From Clostridium beijerinckii (lineage in GTDB: Bacteria > Bacillota > Clostridia > Clostridiales > Clostridiaceae): a stretch of 64,000 nt of DNA. Shown one piece after another: positions 8,763-16,826 of the stretch (the stretch's first letter is position 1; the number at the start of each line of letters is the position of its first letter). The DNA lies in assembly GCA_003129525.1 (NCBI GenBank), contig CP029329.1:2836501-2900500 (forward strand), read 5' to 3'. The notes under the pieces are model-generated. The model did not search any database, had not been told where the DNA came from, and saw nothing but the letters and a program-made list of their open reading frames with translations. The position numbers were made by a program, and so were the translations under genes.

Positions 8763-9395
8763 ATGAAAGTTGTTGCATTTAATGGAAGTCCTAAAAAAGA
8801 AGGAAACACATATCATGGAATAAAAATGGTTGCTGAGGAACTAGAAAAAGAAGGTATAGAAGTTGAAATTATTCATGTAGGCAATAAAAATATAAGAGGA
8901 TGCCTTGCTTGTAATGGTTGCGCAAAAAATCAAGATGAAAAATGCGTTATTAAGGATGAAGTGAATGAATGGATTCAAAAAATGAAAGAGGCAGATGGTA
9001 TAATATTAGGGTCTCCAGTTCATTATGCATCTATAGGAGGAACAATGAAATCATTTTTGGATAGAGCTTTCTATGTTACAAGTTCGAATAAATATATGTT
9101 AAGACATAAGGTAGGAGCTGCAGTTGTTTCGGTAAGACGATCAGGAGGTATTCCTACTTTTGATCAATTGAATAATTACATCAATTATTCTGAAATGCTT
9201 ATGCCAACTTCAAACTATTGGAATGTAATACATGGAACAGCACCAGGTGAAGCAGAAGGTGATATAGAAGGTAAACAAATAATGAGAGTTCTTGGTAAAA
9301 ATATGGCTTGGCTTATGAAGTTGGTTGAATTTGGAAAAGGAAAAATCGAAGAACCTGAAATAGAAGATAAAACATTTATGAATTTTATTCGTTAA
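8763..9395 (+). CDS. Flavodoxin-family NAD(P)H-dependent oxidoreductase
   Basis: 210 residues. MKVVAFNGSPKKEGNTYHG is the FMN phosphate loop. GCLACNGCAKN is a Cys pair typical of NAD(P)H-dependent FMN reductases and iron-sulfur flavoproteins, and ILGSPVHYASIGGTMKSFLDRAF is the second flavin loop. It is transcribed divergently from the HxlR regulator, suggesting induction by electrophiles or quinones (inference). Strong AAAGGAGAGG site. Its stop codon overlaps a decayed antisense VOC fragment. Confidence 0.88.
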   Translation: MKVVAFNGSPKKEGNTYHGIKMVAEELEKEGIEVEIIHVGNKNIRGCLACNGCAKNQDEKCVIKDEVNEWIQKMKEADGIILGSPVHYASIGGTMKSFLDRAFYVTSSNKYMLRHKVGAAVVSVRRSGGIPTFDQLNNYINYSEMLMPTSNYWNVIHGTAPGEAEGDIEGKQIMRVLGKNMAWLMKLVEFGKGKIEEPEIEDKTFMNFIR

Positions 9396-9589
9396 AAAGG
9401 AATTAAGGTAGTAAATTTTGTTGAAGAAAATTTACTGCCTTCTTTTAATTTTTCATAAATTTGTTTTGTTTTTGTAATATCATCTGCTGTAATACATATT
9501 GAGATTTGAGTTCCGGTTTTAAAAGGCAGTTCAGGTATAATATCAGCAATCATAATTTTAGTTTTACCGATTAAAAAAAACCATTTGAA
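9392..9589 (-). pseudogene. Remnant of a PhnB-like VOC-family protein (antisense)
   Basis: On the minus strand the frame between stops at 9590 and 9392 reads FLIGKTKIMIADIIPELPF, then GTQISICITADDITKTKQIY, then EKLKEGSKF. This is the N-terminal half of a PhnB/demethylubiquinone-methyltransferase-like VOC domain (IG.T..M..D..P, then the D..T...Y..L..G strand-helix). It has no start codon or ribosome site and is truncated on both sides, so I call it a fossil. It overlaps the terminator hairpin of the plus-strand gene. Confidence 0.6.
9405..9442 (+). terminator. Terminator of the 8763 oxidoreductase
   Basis: AAGGTAGTAAATTTT pairs with AAAATTTACTGCCTT, followed by a T-rich run. Confidence 0.75.
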
Positions 9590-9835
9590 TTAGTTCAATG
9601 TATAAAAGAAAATTTAAATATAAATTTAAGTATATATAACTAAAAACGTAGAAAATTGAAAAAAACTAATGTGAAGTTTTTTGATTAAGGAATTATAGAA
9701 AAATCAGTAAAAATTCAGATGAAAATAATTATCAGATGAGTATACATATTTAGTTAATGGTACTATAATGATATTAACAATATAGTTATAATATATTAAA
9801 ATACATTATTGAGATAAAGAGAGGGATGTGAGAAT
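9590..9835. other. Intergenic, nothing recognised beyond promoter-like sequence
   Basis: AT-rich leader of gpmA. Several TATAAT-like boxes are present near 9760-9800. No coding potential or strong hairpin seen. Confidence 0.5.
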
Positions 9836-10579
9836 ATGACTAAATTAGTATTAATAAGACATGGAGAAAGCCTTTGGAATTTAGAAAATAAATTTACTGG
9901 ATGGACTGATGTGGATTTATCAGAAAATGGACTTAAAGAAGCAAGAATGGCAGGGAAAATACTTAAGGAAAATGGATTTATTTTTGATATAGCATACACA
10001 TCTGTTCTTAAAAGAGCTATAAGAACATTGTGGATAGCATTACATGAAATGGACTTAATGTGGATACCAGTTTATAAATCATGGAAGTTAAATGAAAGAC
10101 ATTATGGAGCATTACAAGGACTCAATAAAGCAGACACTGCTGAAAAATATGGAGAAGAACAAGTTCATAAGTGGAGAAGATTTGTAAATGTAAAACCACC
10201 AGAATTAACTAAAGATGATCCAAGATATGCAGGTTATGAAGCTAAATATAAAGATTTAAATGAAAATCAAATTCCATTAACTGAAAATCTAGCGGATACT
10301 GAAAAAAGAGTATTAGAAGAATGGAATGAAAATATAGTCCCAAATCTAAAATCAGGTAAAAGGATTATAATATCTGCACATGGTAATTCATTAAGAGCTT
10401 TGGTTAAATATCTAGACAATATTTCAAGTGATGGAATAGCAAGTTTAAATATTCCAACAGGAACACCATTAGTATATGAGTTAGATGATGATTTAAAACC
10501 AATTACTCACTATTATTTATCATTAGACGGTAAACTTGCGGAGGGAGAAGTTCCAACTCATATTGAAGAAGGAAAGTAA
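9836..10579 (+). CDS. gpmA: 2,3-bisphosphoglycerate-dependent phosphoglycerate mutase
   Basis: 247 residues. It interconverts 3- and 2-phosphoglycerate in glycolysis through a phosphohistidine. R8-H9-G-E-S carries the catalytic His, followed by [18 protein letters not shown], the [12 protein letters not shown] segment, [11 protein letters not shown], and a second His in [11 protein letters not shown]. These match the GpmA family nearly throughout, and the length is normal. The GAGAGGGATGTGAG stretch provides the ribosome site. Clostridia usually also have a cofactor-independent mutase, so this may be a second enzyme. Followed by its own terminator. Confidence 0.95.
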   Translation: MTKLVLIRHGESLWNLENKFTGWTDVDLSENGLKEARMAGKILKENGFIFDIAYTSVLKRAIRTLWIALHEMDLMWIPVYKSWKLNERHYGALQGLNKADTAEKYGEEQVHKWRRFVNVKPPELTKDDPRYAGYEAKYKDLNENQIPLTENLADTEKRVLEEWNENIVPNLKSGKRIIISAHGNSLRALVKYLDNISSDGIASLNIPTGTPLVYELDDDLKPITHYYLSLDGKLAEGEVPTHIEEGK

Positions 10580-10597
10580 TTAAATAAAGTATTGTGA

Positions 10598-10624
10598 CTG
10601 TCTTAAATTTATATTTTAAGACAG
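10598..10624 (+). terminator. Terminator of gpmA
   Basis: CTGTCTTAAA and TTTTAAGACAG pair around a short AT loop, then a modest T-rich tail. Confidence 0.7.
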
Positions 10625-10825
10625 CTCATTTTCAATCTTAACGGATATTATCTTTCAACGTTATATAATTCATCGTCTATATCAAAGCAATATTTTTTTT
10701 GATAATTTGATCCCCTTATTTAAATGGAGGGCAATATGAATTTTTATAGGACATGTGTCTCATTAAAGAGGAACTATGAAAAAAGTTTCGAACAAAGACT
10801 TGTTAAATTATTTTATTGTATTTGT

Positions 10826-10855
10826 AATTGATTACAAGGTTCTGATATACTAGTC
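10826..10855 (+). promoter_or_regulatory. Promoter of the Gfo/Idh/MocA gene
   Basis: TTGTAA and TATACT separated by 18 bases, about 15 bases upstream of the ribosome site. Confidence 0.5.
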
Positions 10856-10869
10856 TAGAGGTGATTAAA

Positions 10870-11778
10870 ATGAAAGTTGGAATAGTCGGACTGGGGGATA
10901 TTGCTAAAAAAGGTTACTTGCCAGTGCTTTCTGAAAAGGAAGGTATAGAATTGGTTCTTTGTACAAGAAATACTGAGACTTTAAACAAATTATCTAAAAA
11001 ATATCGGATTGCAGAGACAGTTAATACAGTTGAAGAACTTATAGAAAAAGGTATAGATGCAGCTTTTGTAAGTACTGCTACAGATGGTCATTTTCAAGTG
11101 GCTGAAAAATTACTTAGAAGCGGTATAAATACATATATAGATAAACCTATATCTATGAATTTTCATGAAACTGAAAAGATCGTGAAGTTAGCTAAAGAGA
11201 ATGGAAAGATTGCAATGGTTGGATTTAACAGAAGATTCATACCAGTAGTCAAAGAACTTAAGGAACATGGTAAAGCAACAGTAATAATAATGCAAAAAAA
11301 TAGATTTAAAGCACCGGATTATACAAGAAGATTCGTGGTAGAGGATTTTATACATGTTGTGGATACTCTTAGATTTTTGATGGGTACCGAAGTTAAAGAT
11401 TTAAAGGTAGAGTATCTCAAAAATGGAGAAATTCTTGATAATTTGATAATTCAACTTATAGGAGATGGATGTACTGCTATAGGCATTATGAATAGAAATG
11501 GAGGAGTGACAGAAGAAATCATTGAATATATGACAACAAATGATAAGTTTGTCGTAAATAATCTTGTGGAAACAACTCATTTTCATAACAAAGAAATAAA
11601 TGTTAGCAAATTTGGTGATTGGGAACTAACGCTTTTTAAACGTGGATTCTATCAAATAGTGGATCATTTTATAGACTGCGTACAAAACAATAAGACACCA
11701 GAACCTTCTATTAATGATTCATTAATTACTCATGGAATTTGTGAGAGAATAGTTAAATATATAGAATTAGGTAACTAA
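10870..11778 (+). CDS. Gfo/Idh/MocA-family NAD(P)-dependent oxidoreductase
   Basis: About 302 residues. Rossmann start MKVGIVGLGDIAKKGYLPVL with the GxGxxA-like turn; the EKP-type catalytic motif appears as YIDKPISMNF, followed by NGKIAMVGFNRRF. Residues after ~125 form the alpha/beta substrate domain (EDFIHVVDTLRFLMG). The family oxidises or reduces sugars and related compounds; the substrate is not evident. The frame extends to a GTG at 10861, but that codon forms part of the AGAGGTG ribosome site, so the ATG at 10870 is chosen. Single-gene unit. Confidence 0.88.
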   Translation: MKVGIVGLGDIAKKGYLPVLSEKEGIELVLCTRNTETLNKLSKKYRIAETVNTVEELIEKGIDAAFVSTATDGHFQVAEKLLRSGINTYIDKPISMNFHETEKIVKLAKENGKIAMVGFNRRFIPVVKELKEHGKATVIIMQKNRFKAPDYTRRFVVEDFIHVVDTLRFLMGTEVKDLKVEYLKNGEILDNLIIQLIGDGCTAIGIMNRNGGVTEEIIEYMTTNDKFVVNNLVETTHFHNKEINVSKFGDWELTLFKRGFYQIVDHFIDCVQNNKTPEPSINDSLITHGICERIVKYIELGN

Positions 11779-11781
11779 AGA

Positions 11782-11817
11782 AAATAATGAAGCTAGCTTT
11801 TGCTAGCTTCATTATTT
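11782..11817. terminator. Bidirectional terminator between convergent genes
   Basis: AAATAATGAAGCTAGC pairs perfectly with GCTAGCTTCATTATTT around a TTTT loop. It serves the oxidoreductase and the aldo/keto reductase. Confidence 0.9.
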
Positions 11818-11847
11818 ATAAGAGAACCTAAATTCAATATTATAACT

Positions 11848-12696
11848 CTATTTTAATGGAAATAATGATTTCATTCCTTTACATTTTTCTTTAAGTAAAT
11901 TTATCTCTTCTTCAGTAACTGGCTTGAAGTCTCTTGCAGCTTCTACTGACCACCTAAAATGCTCTATATCTCCTGGAGGTATTGCAGCTGTTATAGGTTG
12001 AGACAGGGTATATCTATAAGCTAGCTTTGCTAGTTCTTTATCATCTATAGCTTCATACCAGCCTTTAGGATACTTATTTACTACACCTTCTTCAAGTTTA
12101 GTTTTTGCCATAGCTTTTATAGCAAGTATTCCCATTTCTTTTTCTTTAGCTTTAGCTATTACTTTAGGGCCGAAGTCTGAATTAATAATATTTACCCAAT
12201 TAACAGGGAATAATATTGAATCAAAATCAAATCTGTCCATTAAAGCTATAGCGGCCTCTTCAGAGTGCGCTGAGAAGCCAATGTGTTTTATAAGCCCTTC
12301 CTGCTTTGCTTTAAGAAAAGTTTCAAAAGCTCCATTAACACCAAAAATTTTTTCTACATCTTCAGTTGTTGTAACTGCATGTAATTGGTATAAATCAAAA
12401 TAATCAGTTTTAAGAATTTTCAATGATTCTTCTAATAATGCTCTAGCACCATCCTTAGTTCTGTTTTCTGTCTTACAAGCTAAGAATATATCATTTCTTT
12501 TACCTACAAGTGCAGGTCCCAGTTTATCCTGTGCATTTCCATAAGTAGGAGCTACATCAAAATAATTTACGCCTGAATCAATGGCTTCTGCCACATAGTT
12601 ATTTGCATCTTTTTGAGTTTCAGCTGAAACTATAATTCCACCAAAACCAACCACGGATAAATTTTCTCCTGTTTTTCCTAAGACTCTTTTTTTCAT
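11848..12696 (-). CDS. Aldo/keto reductase
   Basis: 282 residues. NAD(P)H-dependent reduction of carbonyl compounds in a TIM barrel. The catalytic tetrad is visible: D47 and Y52 in NYFDVAPTYG, K75 in FLACKTENR, and H106 in DLYQLHAV. The N-terminal KRVLGKTGENLSVVGFGG is the standard hairpin, and AIKAMAKTKL lies in the region before the cofactor-binding segment. The family is broad and the substrate is unknown. GAAGAGGT lies upstream of the ATG. The gene converges on the 10870 gene. Confidence 0.92.
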   Translation of the reverse strand: MKKRVLGKTGENLSVVGFGGIIVSAETQKDANNYVAEAIDSGVNYFDVAPTYGNAQDKLGPALVGKRNDIFLACKTENRTKDGARALLEESLKILKTDYFDLYQLHAVTTTEDVEKIFGVNGAFETFLKAKQEGLIKHIGFSAHSEEAAIALMDRFDFDSILFPVNWVNIINSDFGPKVIAKAKEKEMGILAIKAMAKTKLEEGVVNKYPKGWYEAIDDKELAKLAYRYTLSQPITAAIPPGDIEHFRWSVEAARDFKPVTEEEINLLKEKCKGMKSLFPLK

Positions 12697-13085
12697 AATA
12701 CCTCTTCTTTCTTCATATATATTATTTAATATTCAACTAATAAAAATTAATAAGTAGTAATTGTTCTACAGTGTAACTTGTAATTATAATCTTCTCCTTT
12801 TTATAATTAATTACTAATAATACATTATATTAAATATAAATAAATAAATAATTAGTAATATAAATATTGTAGATTTCATTATTACCTTTTAGTAAAACAA
12901 TAATGCTTTAAAAGTTATATTTTTATTCATAGAAAAACAAAAGTACTTAATAACTTACAGGGAGTATAGGCTCTTAGGTTACAAGTATAAATGTATTATA
13001 TAAAATTATGATATAATAAATATATAATATTAGTAAATAATAATTTAGAGTAAGGAAAATGTAAACTAAAGATAGGATGATAAAA
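12697..13085. other. Divergent intergenic region, no gene recognised
   Basis: 389 bases, extremely AT-rich. Probably holds the promoters of the aldo/keto reductase (minus) and the acetyltransferase (plus). No strong hairpin or conserved coding frame seen. Confidence 0.5.
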
Positions 13086-13658
13086 ATGGAGTTAAAACAA
13101 TTAAGAAATGAAGAGATTGAGAACTTATATAATGAGCATATGATAATAGATTTCCCGGCTGAAGAATTAAAGCCTATTGATGTAATACAAAAGCTTATTA
13201 AAAGAAAAATTTATATATGCTATGGTTTATATAATAATGAAGAATTATTAGCTTATGCATTTTTAGCGACTTCGAAACTATATTTATTGATTGATTATTA
13301 TTCAGTATGTGCAAAATATAGAAATAAGGGCATTGGAAGTGAATTTTTAACTATTTTAAAGGAAAATTGTAAAAATTATAATGGAATAATAGTGGAAGTA
13401 GAAAATATTGAATGTGCTTCTAATGAAGCTGAAAAAGTAGTTCGCAGAAGGAGAATAGATTTTTATAGCAAAAATGGAATGAGAATGACAAATATTTCGA
13501 GTAAATTATTCAATGTGAATTACTCTATTATGTGTTTATGTAATATTGAGATAGACGATTCAGTTATTTATGCAGAATTGAAGAATATTTATAAAGAAAT
13601 GATTCCAAGTAAGTTTTATTCGAAATATGTAGAAGTCTGCAATGAAGCAAAAAAATGA
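13086..13658 (+). CDS. GNAT-family N-acetyltransferase
   Basis: About 190 residues. The acetyl-CoA pyrophosphate loop is visible as CAKYRNKGIGSEFLTIL (R-x-x-G-x-G), preceded by the strand YLLIDYYSV and followed by NGIIVEVENIE and RRRIDFYSKNGMR, all typical of GNAT motifs A and B. The acceptor substrate is unknown. An ATG at 13077 overlaps the only ribosome-site-like sequence (AGGATGAT), so I start at the ATG at 13086. Confidence 0.85.
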   Translation: MELKQLRNEEIENLYNEHMIIDFPAEELKPIDVIQKLIKRKIYICYGLYNNEELLAYAFLATSKLYLLIDYYSVCAKYRNKGIGSEFLTILKENCKNYNGIIVEVENIECASNEAEKVVRRRRIDFYSKNGMRMTNISSKLFNVNYSIMCLCNIEIDDSVIYAELKNIYKEMIPSKFYSKYVEVCNEAKK

Positions 13659-13751
13659 TTTTCATATGTCATTGAAGTACCATGATATTTATGCACTAAA
13701 TGCTCAAATGTGATATATTAAATAAATATTTCATACTTTTCAGAAAATACA

Positions 13752-13780
13752 TTGTATTCTGACAATTTCGGTATTATAAT
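13752..13780 (+). promoter_or_regulatory. Consensus promoter with no gene directly behind it
   Basis: TTGTAT and TATAAT separated by exactly 17 bases. The same -35 hexamer with the same spacing and flanks recurs upstream of the second zinc-ribbon gene (16419-16447). It is followed by a perfect GAAGAAA/TTTCTTC hairpin at about 13790-13808 and then by the direct repeats at 13915-14035, with no open frame of note. Confidence 0.6.
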
Positions 13781-13914
13781 AAACTTAAGAAGAAAGAAAT
13801 TTCTTCTAGCAATCCTAACCCAATAAAATCAACAAAATCAATTACAAAAATTAAAATTTAAAAATTTACAGAAAATGTTAATTAGATATAAGCAATAGGC
13901 AATAGGTAATTAAG

Positions 13915-14035
13915 GTGTTTGATTAGTAATAGACAAAGTGAATTAAAACGCAAGTTGAAACTACTAAGTACAAATCATCGGAAGGTTTGATTAGTAACCA
14001 ACACGGCGATTCAAAACGCAAGGTGAAATTACTAA
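13915..14035. repeat. Imperfect tandem direct repeat, about 53 bases, period about 69
   Basis: Two copies (about 13915-13967 and 13983-14035) share GTTTGATTAGTAA, then AAAACGCAAG, then TGAAA and TACTAA. They are non-coding in all frames I checked. Too few copies and too divergent for a CRISPR. Confidence 0.7.
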
Positions 14036-14241
14036 AACAGATTAAGCTATTTGAATAAAGTATATCTAAATAATGTTAGCAAAATAAATAAAAGTTTACC
14101 TTAATCAATTTTAATTATTAAGATATCTCTACTGTGTTACAAAGATAAGAGTAATGTTTTAGAAAAGGAATAGTATAGAAAAAAGGGTGATAAAAATTCA
14201 ATTAAAACCATTTCAATGTAGAAAAGGGTTAGGATTTGCTT

Positions 14242-14285
14242 AACCACCAATTAGTTTATATAATTTGACTAATTGGTGGTTTTTA
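14242..14285 (+). terminator. Strong hairpin terminator upstream of the first zinc-ribbon gene
   Basis: AACCACCAATTAGT pairs with ACTAATTGGTGGTT, then TTT. A related hairpin with compensatory changes lies at 18725-18770. Confidence 0.85.
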
Positions 14286-14384
14286 ATTTATTTCAATATT
14301 TTAATGATAGTTTTCACTATGCTAAAAGAACTAAGCAAGTGAAGTATATAAAAAGAAAACATAGCTATTTAAAAGAAAAGATGT

Positions 14385-14481
14385 TATAATAAGTAAGAAA
14401 TAAAAAAGGTTTTTAATAGAGATATGCATTTCTCCTTTTAGAGAATTATATCATCGATATTAATCTTTAATTTAAAAGGAG
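14385..14481 (+). promoter_or_regulatory. Zinc-ribbon gene leader 1 with Shine-Dalgarno-occluding pairing
   Basis: A TATAAT at 14385-14390 is followed by a ~100-base leader. CTCCTTTTA (14432-14440) is the perfect complement of TAAAAGGAG (14473-14481), which contains the ribosome site of the 51-residue gene. The same leader precedes the paralogue at 16549. Confidence 0.6.
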
Positions 14482-14490
14482 GAATTTAAT

Positions 14491-14646
14491 ATGGAAGATA
14501 AAACTTTAGTATGTAAAGATTGTGGAAATGAATTTGTTTTCACAACTGGAGAACAAGAATTCTACAAGGAAAAAGGATTCGAAAACGAACCAGTAAGATG
14601 TCCTGATTGTAGAAGAGCTAGAAAGCAACAAAATAACAGAAGATAG
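14491..14646 (+). CDS. Small zinc-ribbon protein, copy 1 (51 aa)
   Basis: Reads MEDKTLVCKDCGNEFVFTTG, continues with EQEFYKEKGF and ends RCPDCRRARKQQNNRR. Two CxxC knuckles (CKDC and CPDC) about 29 residues apart form a zinc ribbon of the zf-trcl type, with a basic C-terminal tail that suggests nucleic-acid binding. The role is not known. An exceptionally strong AAAAGGAGG site is present but can pair with an upstream CTCCTTTT. Copy 2 at 16549 differs at one residue (E versus D at position 31). Confidence 0.88.
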   Translation: MEDKTLVCKDCGNEFVFTTGEQEFYKEKGFENEPVRCPDCRRARKQQNNRR

Positions 14647-14661
14647 TTTTTGATTATTTTA

Positions 14662-14696
14662 AGAGTTATAAGATTTTCTTATAACTCTTTTTTAGG
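14662..14696 (+). terminator. Terminator of zinc-ribbon copy 1
   Basis: AGAGTTATAAGA pairs with TCTTATAACTCT around TTT, then six T. The corresponding hairpin is missing after copy 2, where an IS1182-type element begins. Confidence 0.85.
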
Positions 14697-14894
14697 ATGT
14701 ATGATATAAGTTATTAGATTATACAGAAATAGGTGAAAGAAATGATACAATAATTATGACTTTTTAGGTTTTGTGGTAAATGAGTTTTAATACAAAGATT
14801 CTAAGAAGGTTTGGGTTCTTAGTAGTTAACCCCTAAAAGCTACTTGCCAAATGAATAATATATCATTAACTTTGAAGTTAAGAGGAGATACAGA

Positions 14895-15509
14895 ATGAAT
14901 TTATTATTAGATGTTGAAGGTAAAGTGAATTATGATAAAATTAATAAAAATACAACAGTTAAAGATGTGTTAGATGCAATTGATATTTTTTTAGATAACA
15001 ATTCTCTTCCTTGTAATGAGTGTGAGGAAAGTTGCTGCAAAAAATCTTGGTCAGTAGAAATGGATAATGTTTGTGTAAATAGATTAAGTGATTGGAAAGA
15101 TGAGGTAGCTTTAGATTTTGTACAAAAAAAGCTAATTAAAAAGAAAAATTACTGTAGAGACTTTGATCAATATGTATTAAATAAGAAAACAGATTGTAAT
15201 TTTATAACAGAAACAAACTTATGCACTATATACCAAAATAGGCCAATAATATGTAGGCTTTATATCTGTATTCCAAAAAGTTATAGATATAATGTAATTA
15301 GAGAACTTATAGGAAGTACATATTTAAAAGCACTTGTACTTGAAGAAAAAATGAGAAACAACAATTTTACAGAAAGAACTATTAATAAATATAAAAGAAA
15401 TCCAGCAGTTTTTGCTAAAGATTACAATATATCTTTGGAAGAAATATTTGATTATGCTGAAGACGAAGGATGGCTTGATATTGATGAAAGAGAAGATCTT
15501 TATAAATAA
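14895..15509 (+). CDS. YkgJ-family cysteine-cluster protein
   Basis: 204 residues. The conserved cysteines appear as LPCNECEESCCKKSW and, further on, CNFITETNLCTIYQNRPIIC, the YkgJ (PF03692) arrangement thought to bind a metal or Fe-S cluster. The biochemical role of the family is unsettled. It is preceded by AAGAGGAGAT. It lies between the two zinc-ribbon paralogues with no obvious operon partner. Confidence 0.85.
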   Translation: MNLLLDVEGKVNYDKINKNTTVKDVLDAIDIFLDNNSLPCNECEESCCKKSWSVEMDNVCVNRLSDWKDEVALDFVQKKLIKKKNYCRDFDQYVLNKKTDCNFITETNLCTIYQNRPIICRLYICIPKSYRYNVIRELIGSTYLKALVLEEKMRNNNFTERTINKYKRNPAVFAKDYNISLEEIFDYAEDEGWLDIDEREDLYK

Positions 15510-15663
15510 AAAATTATGATCTAATAAATATAAAATACTAGCAGAACATGAATTAATGATGGAGAGTTTTTATGGCATAATAAGAACTATAATAATGAAC
15601 ATATATTCTAACAAATGAGGTTTTAATTTATAAAATGTAAGCAAGGGTAAAAGGGTGAATAGT

Positions 15664-16257
15664 ATGTCTGACAATATAAAAGTCATAAGAAAATGGTTCT
15701 TACCATCTGATTTTGATAAAGTAGAAAATTATTTATGCGATATGTCAAGACAAGGATGGCATTTAAAAGAAGCAAAAAATGGATTTGGTACAAGCAAATA
15801 TCATTTTGAAAAGGGAGAATCTAAAAATTATAGTTATGCAATTCAGTACATTATAAAAGATCAGAATACAGGGAGTTATTGTAAATCAATTAAGGATGCA
15901 GGTTGGAACAACATAACTATTCTTCCTTACCTTTGGAATGGGGAATGGCATTATTATAGAAAAGAATACAAAGATGGGAAAAGGGAGCAATTATTAACTG
16001 ATAATGAATCTAAATTAGATTTATTAAAGAATATATTAAGAAGTTTATGGATAATAGGACTTTGTCTGATTTTCAGTGGAGTTAGTGCAATGTCTAATTC
16101 TTTTCAAACAATACTTGGAGATCCCAATGCAAGACTTAGTATGCCTTTTGCTATTTCTATTCTTACTATATACTGTGCAGCTTTGGTAATATATGCAATG
16201 GTTCTTATACCTTTGATAAGGAAAATATCAAAAATGAACAAGAATTTTCAAGAATAA
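15664..16257 (+). CDS. DUF2812-domain membrane protein
   Basis: About 197 residues. The N-terminal soluble DUF2812 region (VIRKWFLPSDFDKVENYLCD, MSRQGWHLKEA) is followed by two C-terminal membrane segments (around LWIIGLCLIFSGVSAM and ILTIYCAALVIYAMVLIPL). DUF2812 genes often follow a PadR regulator, which is absent here. A GTG at 15655 lies inside the AAGGGTG ribosome site, so the ATG at 15664 is preferred. Confidence 0.82.
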   Translation: MSDNIKVIRKWFLPSDFDKVENYLCDMSRQGWHLKEAKNGFGTSKYHFEKGESKNYSYAIQYIIKDQNTGSYCKSIKDAGWNNITILPYLWNGEWHYYRKEYKDGKREQLLTDNESKLDLLKNILRSLWIIGLCLIFSGVSAMSNSFQTILGDPNARLSMPFAISILTIYCAALVIYAMVLIPLIRKISKMNKNFQE

Positions 16258-16418
16258 AACTAATAACAATTTATTTCTTACATCATCGGTAGAATTTTAT
16301 AAAGAAAGAGTACTAGAAATTTATCTTTTATATTTTTTCGGAATACTATGAAGGATAGGATATAGTACTTGAATATGACATATTATACAATAGTTCTACC
16401 TTTTTTCAAAAAAATATA

Positions 16419-16447
16419 TTGTATTCTAGTAATTACCATGTTATAAT
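16419..16447 (+). promoter_or_regulatory. Promoter of zinc-ribbon copy 2
   Basis: TTGTAT and TATAAT with a 17-base spacer. The downstream leader repeats the CTCCTTTTA / TAAAAGGAG complement seen for copy 1. Confidence 0.7.
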
Positions 16448-16548
16448 AAAGACAGATATAAAAAAAGTTTTTAATTGAGATATGCATTTCTCCTTTTAGA
16501 GAAGTATATAATCGATATTAATCTTTAATTTAAAAGGAGGAATTTAAT

Positions 16549-16704
16549 ATGGAAGATAAAACATTAGTATGTAAAGACTGTGGTAATGAATTCGTTTTCA
16601 CTACTGGAGAACAAGAATTCTACAAGGAAAAAGGATTCGATAACGAACCTGTAAGATGTCCTGATTGTAGAAGAGCTAGAAAGCAACAAAATAACAGAAG
16701 ATAA
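16549..16704 (+). CDS. Small zinc-ribbon protein, copy 2 (51 aa)
   Basis: Identical to copy 1 apart from Asp for Glu at residue 31. The CKDC and CPDC knuckles, the RRARKQQNNRR tail, the ribosome site and the ~90-base leader are all conserved, so the duplication includes its control region. Third-position changes (for example ACA/ACT and GAC/GAT) show the copies are not newly duplicated and that the protein is under purifying selection. An IS1182-type element starts 17 bases after the stop. Confidence 0.88.
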   Translation: MEDKTLVCKDCGNEFVFTTGEQEFYKEKGFDNEPVRCPDCRRARKQQNNRR

Positions 16705-16723
16705 TTTTTGATTATTTTAAGGG

Positions 16724-16771
16724 GCTGTTGCAAAACTAACATAGTTAGTTTTGTAGCAGCTCATTTTTTTT
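16724..16771 (+). terminator. Terminator-like hairpin inside the IS left end
   Basis: GCTGTTGCAAAACTAAC pairs with GTTAGTTTTGTAGCAGC, then TCA and eight T. It would stop outside transcription from entering the transposase gene and could serve as the terminator of the host gene upstream. Confidence 0.7.
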
Positions 16772-16826
16772 AAGAAATAAAAAAATGTGAATTCCGAAGA
16801 AATCACATTTATTGTATAATTAAGTT

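Noticed and set aside
10736-10831. 31-codon frame behind GGAGGG upstream of the Gfo/Idh/MocA gene
   Set aside because: Good ribosome-site spacing, but the sequence (MNFYRTCVSLKRNYEKSF...) matches nothing I know and shows no sign of conservation. It may be translated, but I cannot support it.
13915-14035. CRISPR-like repeat pair
   Set aside because: Only two imperfect ~53-base copies with a ~16-base gap, and no cas genes in the window.
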